A DNA stretch of 46,988 bases from Deltaproteobacteria bacterium (GTDB lineage: Bacteria; Myxococcota_A; UBA796; UBA2385). Positions 24,636-33,604 of the stretch are shown here, piece by piece. The stretch lies in the NCBI GenBank assembly GCA_016792625.1, contig JAEUKK010000130.1, positions 1 to 46,988 of the forward strand, given 5' to 3'. Each line of letters starts with the position of its first letter. Position 1 is the stretch's first letter. The notes under the pieces are model-generated. The model was not told where the DNA came from. It was given only the letters and a program-made list of their open reading frames with translations, and did no database searches. The translations under genes were made by a program, and so were the position numbers.

Positions 24636-25850
24636 TCAGGACCGCCGGCGCCCGGCGACCACTGCCAGCAGGCCGAGGCCGGCCAGCAGGCCGAGGCCCC
24701 CGTCCGGCTGGGTCGTGCTGCAGCCCAGGCCGCCCTTGTCGTCTTCCTCGTCGCCGTCGACATCTTCATCGGTGACCGGCTCCTCTTCTTCGGGCAGGTC
24801 GTTGTAGGTGGTGGGGAGGATGCCCTCCTCCTCACACCACACGCGGGTGCCGTCGGCGCAGGCAGCCCGCATCTGGGCGTCGATCCACTCGAGGTGGGCG
24901 CTCACCCGGGTGTCGACCCCCCCGGTGCGGAAGCAGTCGGTGTAGTCGTACGCATGGCTCGTGACGCCGATGATCCGCATCTGGTCGTCGGTCTCGGCGT
25001 CGTCGAGGAACTGGAAGCTCGGGCCGCCCGAGTCGCCATGGCACTTGCGGACATCGGTGGTCGCGTCGCCGATCTTCATCTCGACGTCGTTGATCTCGGC
25101 GACGTGGGAGGTGCCCACCATCTTGATGCCGTAGGTGCCGCGGGGCGGCGTCTGGGCTCCGCTGGTCGCTGTCTGCTGGCCCCAGCCGACCACCACCACC
25201 TCGGTGTCGACATCGACCAGCTCGACCTCGTCGGCCGAGGGGAGCAGGGCGGGCGCGACGTCGAGCACCGGGGTGTCGAGGAAGAGCAGCGCGATGTCGT
25301 GGTTGTCGGCGAGGCCCAGACCCATGCGGAAGATGTTGAAGTCTTCGTGCTTGACGAACTTGGTGACGCCGACGCTGCTCTCAGGCCACTCGACCCGGAA
25401 GCCGCCGAAGGTGCTGAGGTCGAGCTCGCGGGCCCAGCGGTGCTCCATCCGCGTGATCTCGCCTTGACCCTGGGTGATCGCCAGCTCGTCGACGCAGTGG
25501 GCCGCGAGCAGCACCACATCGGGCGCGATCAAGGTCGACGAGCAGATGAAGGTGGCCACCCCGTAGGTGCGGCCGCTGATCTCGAGGTCGGCGTCCATCA
25601 GCAGGCCGCCGGTCATTGGGTACTCCTCAAGGGCGGCCGCGCTGCCGTTGATGATGCCAAAAGGGCGCGCCAGACGCTCGACCACGGGCAAATCGGGAGC
25701 CTCGGCCGCGCCCACATCGAGGGGCGCGTCGGCGCCCTCAGCCGAGACGGTCGCCGGATCAGCCGGATCAACGGGCGCGGCGGAGGCCGAGGCGCCCATG
25801 CCCAAAAGGGCGGAGAAGCAGAGCGCGCGGACGAGCGACGAGCGGATCAT
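24636..25850 (-). CDS. Secreted trypsin-like serine protease with MYXO-CTERM tail
   Basis: 404 residues from ATG 25850; the frame is open upstream but only the short form begins with a signal peptide (IRSSLVRALCFSALLGMGASASAA). Catalytic triad of family S1: His118 (LLAAHCVDE), Asp185 (NHDIALLFLD) and Ser274 (CHGDSGGPS). After the protease domain come a Glu/Asp-rich linker (EEEEPVTDEDVDGDEEDD) and GGLGCSTT, a hydrophobic span and a terminal GRRRS: the MYXO-CTERM sorting signal, in which the Cys and the Arg cluster direct processing and anchoring at the cell surface. An exported, surface-bound peptidase is therefore likely. First gene of a minus-strand run that continues with rluA. Confidence 0.9.
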   Translation of the reverse strand: MIRSSLVRALCFSALLGMGASASAAPVDPADPATVSAEGADAPLDVGAAEAPDLPVVERLARPFGIINGSAAALEEYPMTGGLLMDADLEISGRTYGVATFICSSTLIAPDVVLLAAHCVDELAITQGQGEITRMEHRWARELDLSTFGGFRVEWPESSVGVTKFVKHEDFNIFRMGLGLADNHDIALLFLDTPVLDVAPALLPSADEVELVDVDTEVVVVGWGQQTATSGAQTPPRGTYGIKMVGTSHVAEINDVEMKIGDATTDVRKCHGDSGGPSFQFLDDAETDDQMRIIGVTSHAYDYTDCFRTGGVDTRVSAHLEWIDAQMRAACADGTRVWCEEEGILPTTYNDLPEEEEPVTDEDVDGDEEDDKGGLGCSTTQPDGGLGLLAGLGLLAVVAGRRRS

Positions 25851-26247
25851 GGGGCTCCCGGGCTTGACCGCCGACAACGGGGCAAGCAAAGGGGAAGGGG
25901 CAGCGGCCCCGACGCCAGCCCGACCCGCGGACCGGCCCGAGAGCCGACAGGGTCGAAATAGCCACGGCGGAGGCGGACCCGCAACCGCCCGCACCAAAGC
26001 CTGACGGTGACGGTTCTGCGAAGCGCGCCCCGGGCGGCTGGGTCCGCGGTACGAGATGTGCGCCGTCTGAGCGCTGCGCCGCGTGTGTCTCCACAACGCC
26101 CCGCAGAGCGTCGTTCGCGCAGAGCTGGGTCAAGGCGTGCGCTTTCGACCCGCCCGAACCCAGCCCCCCTGTCACCGCGAGCCGCGGCGCCGGGCAGCGC
26201 AGCTTGTTGCGCCCCCCGTCCAGCGCCACGCCCGCCCGGAGCCTCCT
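25851..26247. other. Divergent intergenic region protease / YceI
   Basis: 397 bp without a gene I can support. Frames run through it on both strands because of high GC, but none has a start signal or sensible protein. It must contain promoters for the protease and the YceI lipoprotein; I found no pair of boxes good enough to name. Confidence 0.5.
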
Positions 26248-26913
26248 TTGCGTCACCTGCTTCCCCTGCTCGCCCTGCTCGTCGCTTGCGAGAGCGAGAT
26301 CGACAACAAGCCCGCCGCCACCACCGCCCCCGTCGCCGCCGCTCCGGCCGCGCCGCCCGCCCCGCCGGCGCCCGTCGCCGCGGCCGCTCCGGCGCCCGCC
26401 GCCGCCCCGACCGGCGCCCCGGTCAAGGCCGACCCTGCCGCGTCGAAGTTCGAGTTCGTGGCCGGCAAGGTCACGAAGGACCACCCGGGCGGCTTCGCGA
26501 CCTTCACCATCGACGGCACCGTCGACGCCGGCAAGCTCACCTCGGTGAAGTCCACGGTCGACCTGGCCAGCGTCAGCTCGGACGCCCCCAAGCTCACTGA
26601 GCACCTCAAGTCGCCCGACTTCTTCGACGTGGCGAAGTTCGCCACCGCCAGCTTCGAGAGCAGCGCGGTGGAGCCCATCGCCGGCGCCGCCGCGGGCCAG
26701 CCGAACGTGACCATCAAGGGCACCCTCGACCTGCACGGCGTCAAGAAGGAGCTCAGCCTCCCCGCGACCGTGACGGCGAACGCCGACGGCAGCACCCTGC
26801 TCGCCGCCGAGTTCACCATCAACCGCCAGGACTTCGGCATCACCTACCCCGGCAAGCCCGATGACCTCATCAAGGACAACGTGCTGCTCAAGGTCAACGC
26901 GACCCTGAAGTAA
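26248..26913 (+). CDS. YceI-family lipoprotein
   Basis: 221 residues from a TTG at 26248, picked because CGGAG lies 6 bp upstream and the product then begins with a short lipoprotein signal, RHLLPLLALLVAC (Cys14). Residues ~22-60 are an Ala/Pro-rich linker. The rest is a YceI beta-barrel: SKFEFVAGKVTKDHPGGFATFTIDGTVD, SSDAPKLTEHLKSPDFFDVAKFATASF (the standard HLkspdFFDv..fp.a.F block), IKGTLDLHGVKKELSLP and FTINRQDFGI. The family binds isoprenoid or amide lipids in the periplasm. No obvious partner; the aldehyde dehydrogenase follows after 203 bp. Confidence 0.9.
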   Translation: MRHLLPLLALLVACESEIDNKPAATTAPVAAAPAAPPAPPAPVAAAAPAPAAAPTGAPVKADPAASKFEFVAGKVTKDHPGGFATFTIDGTVDAGKLTSVKSTVDLASVSSDAPKLTEHLKSPDFFDVAKFATASFESSAVEPIAGAAAGQPNVTIKGTLDLHGVKKELSLPATVTANADGSTLLAAEFTINRQDFGITYPGKPDDLIKDNVLLKVNATLK

Positions 26914-27116
26914 ACGGCTGCGGGCGCGCCGCGCCCCGCCCTCGCGCCCGCCGGACCTGCTCCGCGCGGGCGCCTGTGCGTGGGGCCTCGGCCGGCAGAT
27001 CGCCGCGCAGGCCCGCTCCCGGCGGGCTAAGCCGCCCTGCGTTCCGCTCCCCCGCCGCGCCCCCTGCGCGGGTGAGCCCAGCCCGCCCCCTCCGCCCCAC
27101 ACCCCTGGAGGACGCC

Positions 27117-28577
27117 ATGCGCGACCAGACCGAGAGCCACCCCGCCGAAGACAGCACCGGGGGTGAGGACGCCGACCTGCAGGTCATGCACCGGGCTTTT
27201 GACGCCCTGCGCGCGGCCTACGAGAGCAAAGGTGGGCTGAGCTACAAAGAGCGCATGGCCTACCTCAAGGCGCTGTCTTCCGCGGTCAAGGCCCAGAAAG
27301 ACACGCTGATCGCCGCGGTGAACGAGGACTTCGGCAACCGCAGCGCGGTCGAGACCTGCCTCGCCGAGCTCACCCGCATCATCGAGAGCTCGAGCTTTGC
27401 CCGCGCGAACCTCCTCGACTGGATGGAGCCGCAAGAACGCGAGGTGGGCTGGCAGCTGCGGCCCGCGACCGCCCAGGTGCGCTACCAGCCGCTTGGCGTC
27501 GTCGGCATCATCGCCCCGTGGAACTACCCGATCCAGCTCTCGCTCGATCCGCTGGTGGCGGCCATCTCCGCAGGCAACCGCGCGCTGATCAAGCCGAGCG
27601 AGCTGACCCCGAAGACCTCCGCCGCCCTGCGCGCCCTGCTCAAGTCGGTCTTCCCCGAAGACGTCGTGCAGATCGTCGAAGGCGACGCCAAGGTGGGCGC
27701 GGCCTTCGCCGGCCTGCCCTTCAACCACCTGCTGTTCACCGGCTCGACCAAGGTCGGGCGCGCGGTGATGAAGGCGGCCGCCGAGAACCTCGTGCCGGTC
27801 ACGCTTGAGCTCGGCGGCAAGTCGCCCTTCATCGTACACAGCAGCTTCTCGACCACCCAGGCGGCCGAGCGCGCGGTCTGGGCCAAGTGCTTCAACAGCG
27901 GCCAGACCTGCATCGCGCCCGACTACGCGTTGGTGCACCGGGCCGAGGTCGAGGGCTTCGTGAGCGCCGCCCAGGCCGCCTTCGCCAAGATGTACCCCAC
28001 GGTCGGTGACAATGCCGACTACACGGCCATCATCAGCGAGAACCACCACCGTCGGCTGATGTCGCTGGTGTCCGAGGCCGAGCAGCGCGGGGCCAAGGTC
28101 GTGCGCTGCAACCCGGCCAACGAAGATGACGCCAAGCTCGGCAAGAAGCTGCCCTTGACCCTGATCGTCGACCCACCCAAAGACGCGGCCTGCATGACCG
28201 AAGAGATCTTTGGCACCGTGCTGCCGGTGGTGCCCTACGACGACTTTGACGAGGCGGTGCGCTTTGTCAACGCGCGCCCTCGCCCGCTCGCGCTGTATTA
28301 CTTCGACCACAAGGGCAAGCGCGTCGAAGAGGTGCTCGAGCGCACGGTGAGCGGCGGCGCCGGCATCAACGAGGCCCTCATCCACGTGACCCAAGAGACG
28401 ATGCCCTTTGGCGGCGTCGGGCCCTCGGGCATGGGCAGCTACCATGGCTACGCAGGCTTCCGCACCTTCTCCCACGAGAAGGCGGTGATGCACCAGAGCC
28501 GGATGAACGGCATGAACATGCTCAACCCGCCTTACCGCGGCTTCGCCAAGCTGTTCCAGCGGCTGATGGGGCTCTGA
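27117..28577 (+). CDS. Coniferyl-aldehyde-dehydrogenase-type ALDH
   Basis: 486 residues from ATG 27117 (GGAGGACGCC upstream). NAD(P)-dependent aldehyde dehydrogenase: PWNYP (134-138), ELGGKSP with general base Glu231 and nucleophile Cys265 in SGQTC. The opening MHRAFDALRAAYES and the C-terminal SGMGSYHGYAGFRTFSHEKAV match the coniferyl-aldehyde/fatty-aldehyde branch that often lacks tight substrate specificity. It oxidises aldehydes to acids in the cytosol. The C-terminal extension NPPYRGFAKLFQRLMGL is amphipathic and may touch membranes, as in fatty aldehyde dehydrogenases. Confidence 0.9.
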   Translation: MRDQTESHPAEDSTGGEDADLQVMHRAFDALRAAYESKGGLSYKERMAYLKALSSAVKAQKDTLIAAVNEDFGNRSAVETCLAELTRIIESSSFARANLLDWMEPQEREVGWQLRPATAQVRYQPLGVVGIIAPWNYPIQLSLDPLVAAISAGNRALIKPSELTPKTSAALRALLKSVFPEDVVQIVEGDAKVGAAFAGLPFNHLLFTGSTKVGRAVMKAAAENLVPVTLELGGKSPFIVHSSFSTTQAAERAVWAKCFNSGQTCIAPDYALVHRAEVEGFVSAAQAAFAKMYPTVGDNADYTAIISENHHRRLMSLVSEAEQRGAKVVRCNPANEDDAKLGKKLPLTLIVDPPKDAACMTEEIFGTVLPVVPYDDFDEAVRFVNARPRPLALYYFDHKGKRVEEVLERTVSGGAGINEALIHVTQETMPFGGVGPSGMGSYHGYAGFRTFSHEKAVMHQSRMNGMNMLNPPYRGFAKLFQRLMGL

Positions 28578-28742
28578 GCGCCTCGGGCTGCCCCGGGTCG
28601 CGCGGCGCGCCCGACCAGCGCCCCGGTGACAGGCGCGCCACAAGCGTGGGGCGCCGGTCCGGCCGGGGCCCGGGCGGCATAGGCGGAGCCCAGCCGCCCC
28701 AAGCTCGCCGAGGCGACCCGACCCGGGGCGACCGGAAGACTT

Positions 28743-30143
28743 TTGCAGCTCGACACGCCGACCCCCGCCGCTCCGATGCGGCCGGTCCCCGCTGAGGATG
28801 GCTTCGCGCCTCTCGGCCTCATCCCCACCCTCCTCCAGAACGTCGCGGCCGAGGGCTACACGCAGCCCACGCCCATCCAGACCGCGACGATCCCGCTGCT
28901 GCTGGCCCGCCGCGACGTCGTGGGCTGCGCCCAGACCGGCACCGGCAAAACCGCGGCCTTCGCACTGCCGGTGCTGCAGCTCATGCACAGCCGGCCCAAC
29001 GAGCCCAAGGCGCCGCGCAAGATCCGCGCGCTGGTGCTCTCGCCCACCCGTGAGCTCGCCGCCCAGATCGGCGCGAGTTTTCAGGTCTACGGCAAGGGCC
29101 TGAACCTGCGCCACGACGTCATCTTCGGCGGCGTGGGCCAGGGCCGCCAGGTCGACGCCCTGCGCAACGGCCTCGACATCCTCGTGGCCACCACCGGGCG
29201 CCTGCTCGACCTGCACCAGCAGGGCTACGTCGACCTCCGCCACGTCGAGTTCTTCGTGCTCGATGAGGCCGACCGCATGTTGGACATGGGCTTTATCCAC
29301 GACATTCGTCGGATTTTGCCCCTGCTGCCCAAGCAGCGCCAGTCGCTGCTGTTCAGCGCGACCATGCCCCCGGCGATCGCCGAGCTGGCCCGCAGCTTCC
29401 TCGTCGACCCGGCCAAGGTCGAGGTCACGCCCCCGGCGACGACCGTCGAGCGCATCGACCAGGACGTCATGTTCGTCGAGAAGTCTGACAAGCCCAAGCT
29501 GCTGGCCCACGTGCTGCGCAACGTGCCCATCGAGCAGGTCATCGTCTTCTCGCGCACCAAACACGGGGCCAACCGCCTCGTGAAATCGCTGGAGCAAGCC
29601 GGCATTGAGTCGGCCGCCATCCACGGCAATAAGTCGCAGAACGCGCGCGAGGCCGCGCTCGGCGCCTTCCGCGCGGGCAAGCTCAAGGTGCTGGTCGCCA
29701 CCGATGTCGCCAGCCGCGGCCTCGACGTGGATGGCGTCAGTCACGTCATCAACTACGATCTGCCCAACGAGCCCGAGTCCTATGTGCACCGGATCGGCCG
29801 CACCGGCCGGGCCGGGCGCAGCGGCAAGGCCATCAGCTTCTGCGACCGCGAAGAGATCGCCTACCTGCTCGACATCGAGCGGCTGACCGGCGTCGAGCTG
29901 ATCACCGACGACGAGCACCCCTGGCACTGCGAGGCCGCCGTGCCGCCGCCCCCGGGCAGCCCCGGCCGGCCCAGCGCCAGCCAGCGGCCCCAACACAAGC
30001 CCCAAGGTCGGCCGGGCGGTCGCCCCGGCGGCGGCGGTCGCCCGAGCGGCGGCGGTCGCCCCAGCGGCGGCCGGCCCAGCGGGGGCGGTCGACCCGGCGG
30101 CGGTGGTCGCCCGGGCGGTGGGCGCTCCGGCGGCGGGCGCTGA
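28743..30143 (+). CDS. rhlE: RhlE-type DEAD-box RNA helicase
   Basis: 466 residues from TTG 28743, supported by GGAAG 4 bp upstream; an ATG at 28776 would trim 11 residues and has no RBS. Motifs in order: Q motif GYTQPTPIQ, Walker A AQTGTGKT, PTRELA, DEAD in VLDEADRMLD, SAT, DVASRGLDVDGV and HRIGRTGRAG. The tail after residue ~400 is Gly/Arg/Pro/Ser-rich with repeats of RPSGG/RPGGG, an RNA-binding low-complexity tail. It remodels structured RNA, for instance in ribosome assembly or cold response. The closest named group is RhlE. Confidence 0.9.
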   Translation: MQLDTPTPAAPMRPVPAEDGFAPLGLIPTLLQNVAAEGYTQPTPIQTATIPLLLARRDVVGCAQTGTGKTAAFALPVLQLMHSRPNEPKAPRKIRALVLSPTRELAAQIGASFQVYGKGLNLRHDVIFGGVGQGRQVDALRNGLDILVATTGRLLDLHQQGYVDLRHVEFFVLDEADRMLDMGFIHDIRRILPLLPKQRQSLLFSATMPPAIAELARSFLVDPAKVEVTPPATTVERIDQDVMFVEKSDKPKLLAHVLRNVPIEQVIVFSRTKHGANRLVKSLEQAGIESAAIHGNKSQNAREAALGAFRAGKLKVLVATDVASRGLDVDGVSHVINYDLPNEPESYVHRIGRTGRAGRSGKAISFCDREEIAYLLDIERLTGVELITDDEHPWHCEAAVPPPPGSPGRPSASQRPQHKPQGRPGGRPGGGGRPSGGGRPSGGRPSGGGRPGGGGRPGGGRSGGGR

Positions 30144-30148
30144 CGCAG

Positions 30149-30167
30149 GGCCCGGGTGATCCGGGCC
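30149..30167. terminator. Candidate hairpin between convergent genes
   Basis: GGCCCGG / CCGGGCC arms with a 5-base loop, 5 bp after the rhlE stop. Located between convergent rhlE and pncA; no T-run follows, so activity is uncertain. Confidence 0.45.
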
Positions 30168-30248
30168 GGCCCCCTCCGCTCGACGGCCACGGGCCTCGCG
30201 GGCCCTCCCCTCCCCAGGGGTGCGGCCCGGCCCTCCCCTCGCCTTTGC

Positions 30249-30869
30249 TCAGGCCTCGGTCACCTCGACCCCCGCCGATCGCAGGCCGTCGAGGGCGCGC
30301 GCGACATCACCCGGCTGCAGCTCAACCCCGCGACAGCCGGGCAGCCAGAGCTCGACCTCAAAACCGAGCGTCGCTGCGTCGCGAGCGGTGTACTGCACGC
30401 AATAGTCGGTGGCCACGCCGACCACGACTAGGCGGCGAACCCCTCGGCCCCGCAGCCAATCGGCGAGGCCCGTGTCGCCGCGCCGCCCGTTGTCGAAGAA
30501 GCCGGAGTAGCTGTCGACCCGCGGGTCTTGGCCTTTGCGAAAGACGGCGGTCAAGCGGTCAAGCGGCAGGCCGTCGACCAGCTCGGCCCCGCGGGTGCCG
30601 GCCACGCAGTGGTCGGGCCACATCACCTGGGGGAGCCCGTCCAGCTCACCCAGCTCACCCGGCTGGGCACCGGGGTGCTGGGAGGCGAAGCTGCCATGAC
30701 CCGGGGGGTGCCAGTCTTGGGTGGCGACCACGGTGGAGAAGCCGCCCAAACGCCCGACGATGAGCGGCAGCAGGGAATCGGCGCCGGGCACGCCCAAGGG
30801 CCCACCCGGCATGAAGTCATTTTGCAGATCAACGATGATGAGGGCGCTCTCGGGCGAGGTGGTCTCCAT
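30249..30869 (-). CDS. pncA: Nicotinamidase
   Basis: 206 residues from ATG 30869 (GGGAGGAACG upstream). Isochorismatase-like hydrolase with the nicotinamidase triad: Asp14 (IIVDLQNDF), Lys112 (FRKGQD) and Cys157 (VATDYCVQYTA). The metal-binding QDWHPPGH segment is at 51-58. It converts nicotinamide to nicotinate, feeding pncB and nadE encoded just upstream on the same strand. It is separated from the Nudix regulator gene by 45 bp containing a small hairpin, and is probably the last gene of the NAD operon. Confidence 0.93.
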   Translation of the reverse strand: METTSPESALIIVDLQNDFMPGGPLGVPGADSLLPLIVGRLGGFSTVVATQDWHPPGHGSFASQHPGAQPGELGELDGLPQVMWPDHCVAGTRGAELVDGLPLDRLTAVFRKGQDPRVDSYSGFFDNGRRGDTGLADWLRGRGVRRLVVVGVATDYCVQYTARDAATLGFEVELWLPGCRGVELQPGDVARALDGLRSAGVEVTEA

Positions 30870-30914
30870 CGTTCCTCCCTGGGGCTGTCGCCCCGCAGCG
30901 ATCACACGCAGTGA

Positions 30915-31598
30915 TTACAAGAAGATGCCGGCCCCGCGGTTCGCGAAGGCCTCGGCGTCGAAGCGGTACAAGCGGGCGGCGCGGTGGGCGACGCCCAGCT
31001 GGGTCAGGCCGGTGTCGCGCAGCAAGTTGCTGGCCAAGGCCTTGCGGCGAAAGTTGCGCTTGTCGAGGGGCCGGCCGAGGATGGCCTCGTAGAGGGCCTG
31101 CAGCGCGCCGAGGCTAAAGGCCTCGGGCAGCAAATTCAGCCCCACCGGCTCTGAGCGGGTGAGCGCGAGCAGGCGTTCGTGGCCCGCTTTGAGCACCTCG
31201 GCGTGGTCAAATGCGAGCGGGGGCAGCGCGCCCATGGTCGCCCAGGCTGCGTCGGCCGCGTCGGTGTCAGCGTGCGGCACGTGATCTTCGACGCGGACCA
31301 GGCCCATGAAGGCCACCGAGAGCACCGGCCCACGGGGGTCGCGGCCCGGGGCGGAGAAGGCCCCCAGCTGCACCAGGGGGTCGGGGCGGACGCCGGCCTC
31401 TTCGGCCAGCTCACGCACCACCCCCTGCTCCAAGGTCTCGCCTGCGCGAAGAAAACCGCCCGGCAGCGCCCAGCGGCCAAGGAAGGGCTCGGCCCCGCGC
31501 CGGATGAGCAGGACCTTGAGCGCGCCCGCGCTGACGCCAAAGAGCACCGCGTCGACCGCGACGGGGAAGCGGTCGGGCCCAGCCCAGGCCGCGCTCAC
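30915..31598 (-). CDS. nrtR: NrtR-type Nudix regulator of NAD metabolism
   Basis: 227 residues from a GTG that overlaps the nadE stop (GTGA). Residues ~10-140 are a Nudix domain with an apparently intact Nudix box (Gly48-x5-Glu54-x7-Arg62-Glu-Leu-x-Glu-Glu-x-Gly-Val70). Residues ~150-225 match the winged-helix DNA-binding part of NrtR: FSLGALQALYEAILGRPLDKRNFRRKAL. NrtR repressors sense ADP-ribose or related NAD metabolites and control NAD salvage genes, and this one lies inside such an operon. The intact Nudix box leaves ADP-ribose hydrolysis possible, so it may be a bifunctional or enzymatic relative. Confidence 0.85.
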   Translation of the reverse strand: MSAAWAGPDRFPVAVDAVLFGVSAGALKVLLIRRGAEPFLGRWALPGGFLRAGETLEQGVVRELAEEAGVRPDPLVQLGAFSAPGRDPRGPVLSVAFMGLVRVEDHVPHADTDAADAAWATMGALPPLAFDHAEVLKAGHERLLALTRSEPVGLNLLPEAFSLGALQALYEAILGRPLDKRNFRRKALASNLLRDTGLTQLGVAHRAARLYRFDAEAFANRGAGIFL

Positions 31599-33604
31599 CG
31601 CGCCCCCAAATCCGCGACCCGGCGCTCCAGATCCCGCAGCTCGACGGCATAGTTGCCGCAGAGGATGGGGAAGCGGCACCAGGTCTTCGGGTCGAGGTTC
31701 TCGTCATCGACGTGGAAGGCCGGCGCGAAGCGCTCGCGCTTCCATTGGTTGCGCACCCAGAGTTGGAAGAAGCGCCGCACCCAGGCGCCGAGCTGGCGCG
31801 GGTCCTGCGCGGGCAGCCGCGCGCAGAGCCGCGTCCAGACCTCGACCGGGCCGTCTTTGTCGCGGATGGCCATGCGCTCAATCGCGTCGAGCACCGGGTA
31901 GGGCATGAGATCGGACTCGTCGGTCTGGCCCTCGTCGGCGGGGCGGAGCTCGGCGGTGGGCTGCTGCACGTTGATCACGCGAAGCGCGGGGATCGGCCCC
32001 AGCTCAGGCAGCCCCTCGTGCTCGGCCCAGCGCAGCCAGCGCCGCAGGGCCGCTTTGTCGATGCCGGCGATCGGCGAGAGGCCGCCACAGGTGTCGCCGT
32101 CCATGGTCGCGTAGCCGACCGCAGCCTCAGAGCGGTTGGACGTCGCGAGAAGCAGCTTGTTCTCGATGTTGGCCAACATCCAGACCCCTGGGGCCCGGGC
32201 GCGGGCCTGGATGTTTTGCAAGGTGAGGTCATCCGTCGCCCAAGCCAAGGGCCGGCCAACCGCAGCGCTGGCCAGCGCGATGTAGCCTTCGACCAGGGTA
32301 TCGACGCTCCACGCGTGGTGGCGGGCGCCCACCGCCGCGGCCACCGCCTCGGCCGCGCTGCGGGTCACTTCGCCGCTGTGTTGGGTCGACTGGTAGACGG
32401 TGGTCAACATGCGGCCGACCAGCGCGCGGGCGCTCTCACAGCCAGCGACCCCAGGGATGTAGGCGAAGCGGGCGCGGAGCGCGTCAATCCCGAGCTCGTG
32501 GGCGGCGAGCTGCAGGCTGGCCGCGCAGAGCACCGAGACCGCCGCCGAGTCGGCGCCGCCGGAGAGGCTGACCACCCAACCTTGGGACCGGCTCTTGCGC
32601 GTGTAGTCGTGCAGGGCCAGCGCGAGCGCCCGGGCGAAGATCGCGTCGGTGTGCTCGGGCTCGTCTGCGGCGCCGTTCAGGCTGGGGGCCTCGGGCGCGG
32701 GGTGCCCCCAGGGAAAGGGCTGGTCGAGACAGGCGTCGTCCTCGATCACGCTCTGGGTGCGGAAGCTCGAGGTGCGGGCCCGCCGCGTGCGGTCGAGGTC
32801 GACGTCGACAGTGGCCGCCACCACGCTGACCTCGGCGAAGCTGAGGCGCGCCCCGCGGGCGACCAGCGCACCCCCGGTCGCGATGCGGCAGCCGCCGTCG
32901 TAGATGACCCGGCCTGACTCGTTGCCCATCAGATTGGCCAACACATAGGTCACACCGAAGGCCCGGCTACCCTCCAATACAAAACGGTCGCGGACAGCCT
33001 GCTTCCCAAACGCGAAGTGGCTGGCGCTCGGGTTGAGCACCACATCGACGCCGCGGGCGGCCAGCTCAGCGCCCGGCCGTCGGGCCACCCAGGCCTCTTC
33101 GCAGATCTCAAAGCCGACGCGGACGCCGCCCAGGTCGACGATGCGATCACCGATAGGCACGTCGTTCCCAGCGAGAGGCCCAAACATGACCCGGTGGGTG
33201 GCCCGGCCACCTTCAGGCCAAGGTTTGAACCAGCGCGGCTCGTAGTGCACGCCGTCGCCGGCGAGGTGGCGCTTGCAGAAGAGACCGAGCAGCGCACCAT
33301 CCACGAGCAGTGCGACCGCGTTGAACAGCGCCCCGCCGTGCAGCACCGGCAAGCCGACGGTGACCGCGAGGCCGCGGGTCGCCGGCAGCAGGCGGGCGAG
33401 CAGATCCCAGCTGGACTCGAGCACGCTTGGGCTGTGAAAGGCGTCCTCGCAGCCATAGCCGGAGAGGCAGAGCTCAGGGAGGCAGAGCAGGCGCACCCCC
33501 TGGGCGCGCGCCGCCTCGATGGCCTCACGCACCCGGCGCTCGTTGCCTTCCCAATCCATCGGGGTCTGGTTGAGGCTGGCCGCCCCTACACGAATGAGCC
33601 GCAT
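31595..33604 (-). CDS. nadE: Glutamine-dependent NAD+ synthetase
   Basis: 669 residues from ATG 33604, one base overlapping the pncB stop; a TTG codon just before is less likely. N-terminal nitrilase-type glutaminase domain with triad Glu44, Lys111 and Cys168 (GFEICEEAW). C-terminal synthetase with the PP-loop SGGADS at 348-353 and TSNRSEAAVGYATMDGD. It amidates nicotinate adenine dinucleotide to NAD+ using glutamine-derived ammonia and ATP. Length is normal for the bacterial two-domain type. Translationally coupled on both sides (pncB before, nrtR after). Confidence 0.95.
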   Translation of the reverse strand: MRLIRVGAASLNQTPMDWEGNERRVREAIEAARAQGVRLLCLPELCLSGYGCEDAFHSPSVLESSWDLLARLLPATRGLAVTVGLPVLHGGALFNAVALLVDGALLGLFCKRHLAGDGVHYEPRWFKPWPEGGRATHRVMFGPLAGNDVPIGDRIVDLGGVRVGFEICEEAWVARRPGAELAARGVDVVLNPSASHFAFGKQAVRDRFVLEGSRAFGVTYVLANLMGNESGRVIYDGGCRIATGGALVARGARLSFAEVSVVAATVDVDLDRTRRARTSSFRTQSVIEDDACLDQPFPWGHPAPEAPSLNGAADEPEHTDAIFARALALALHDYTRKSRSQGWVVSLSGGADSAAVSVLCAASLQLAAHELGIDALRARFAYIPGVAGCESARALVGRMLTTVYQSTQHSGEVTRSAAEAVAAAVGARHHAWSVDTLVEGYIALASAAVGRPLAWATDDLTLQNIQARARAPGVWMLANIENKLLLATSNRSEAAVGYATMDGDTCGGLSPIAGIDKAALRRWLRWAEHEGLPELGPIPALRVINVQQPTAELRPADEGQTDESDLMPYPVLDAIERMAIRDKDGPVEVWTRLCARLPAQDPRQLGAWVRRFFQLWVRNQWKRERFAPAFHVDDENLDPKTWCRFPILCGNYAVELRDLERRVADLGAR

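Noticed and set aside
27027..30005. 992-residue minus-strand frame
   Set aside because: Runs across both the aldehyde dehydrogenase and rhlE on the other strand; artefact of high GC third positions.
30881..30914. Small hairpins between nrtR and pncA as an operator or terminator
   Set aside because: Arms of only five bases, unlike the pncB palindrome and without a T-run; not enough to call.
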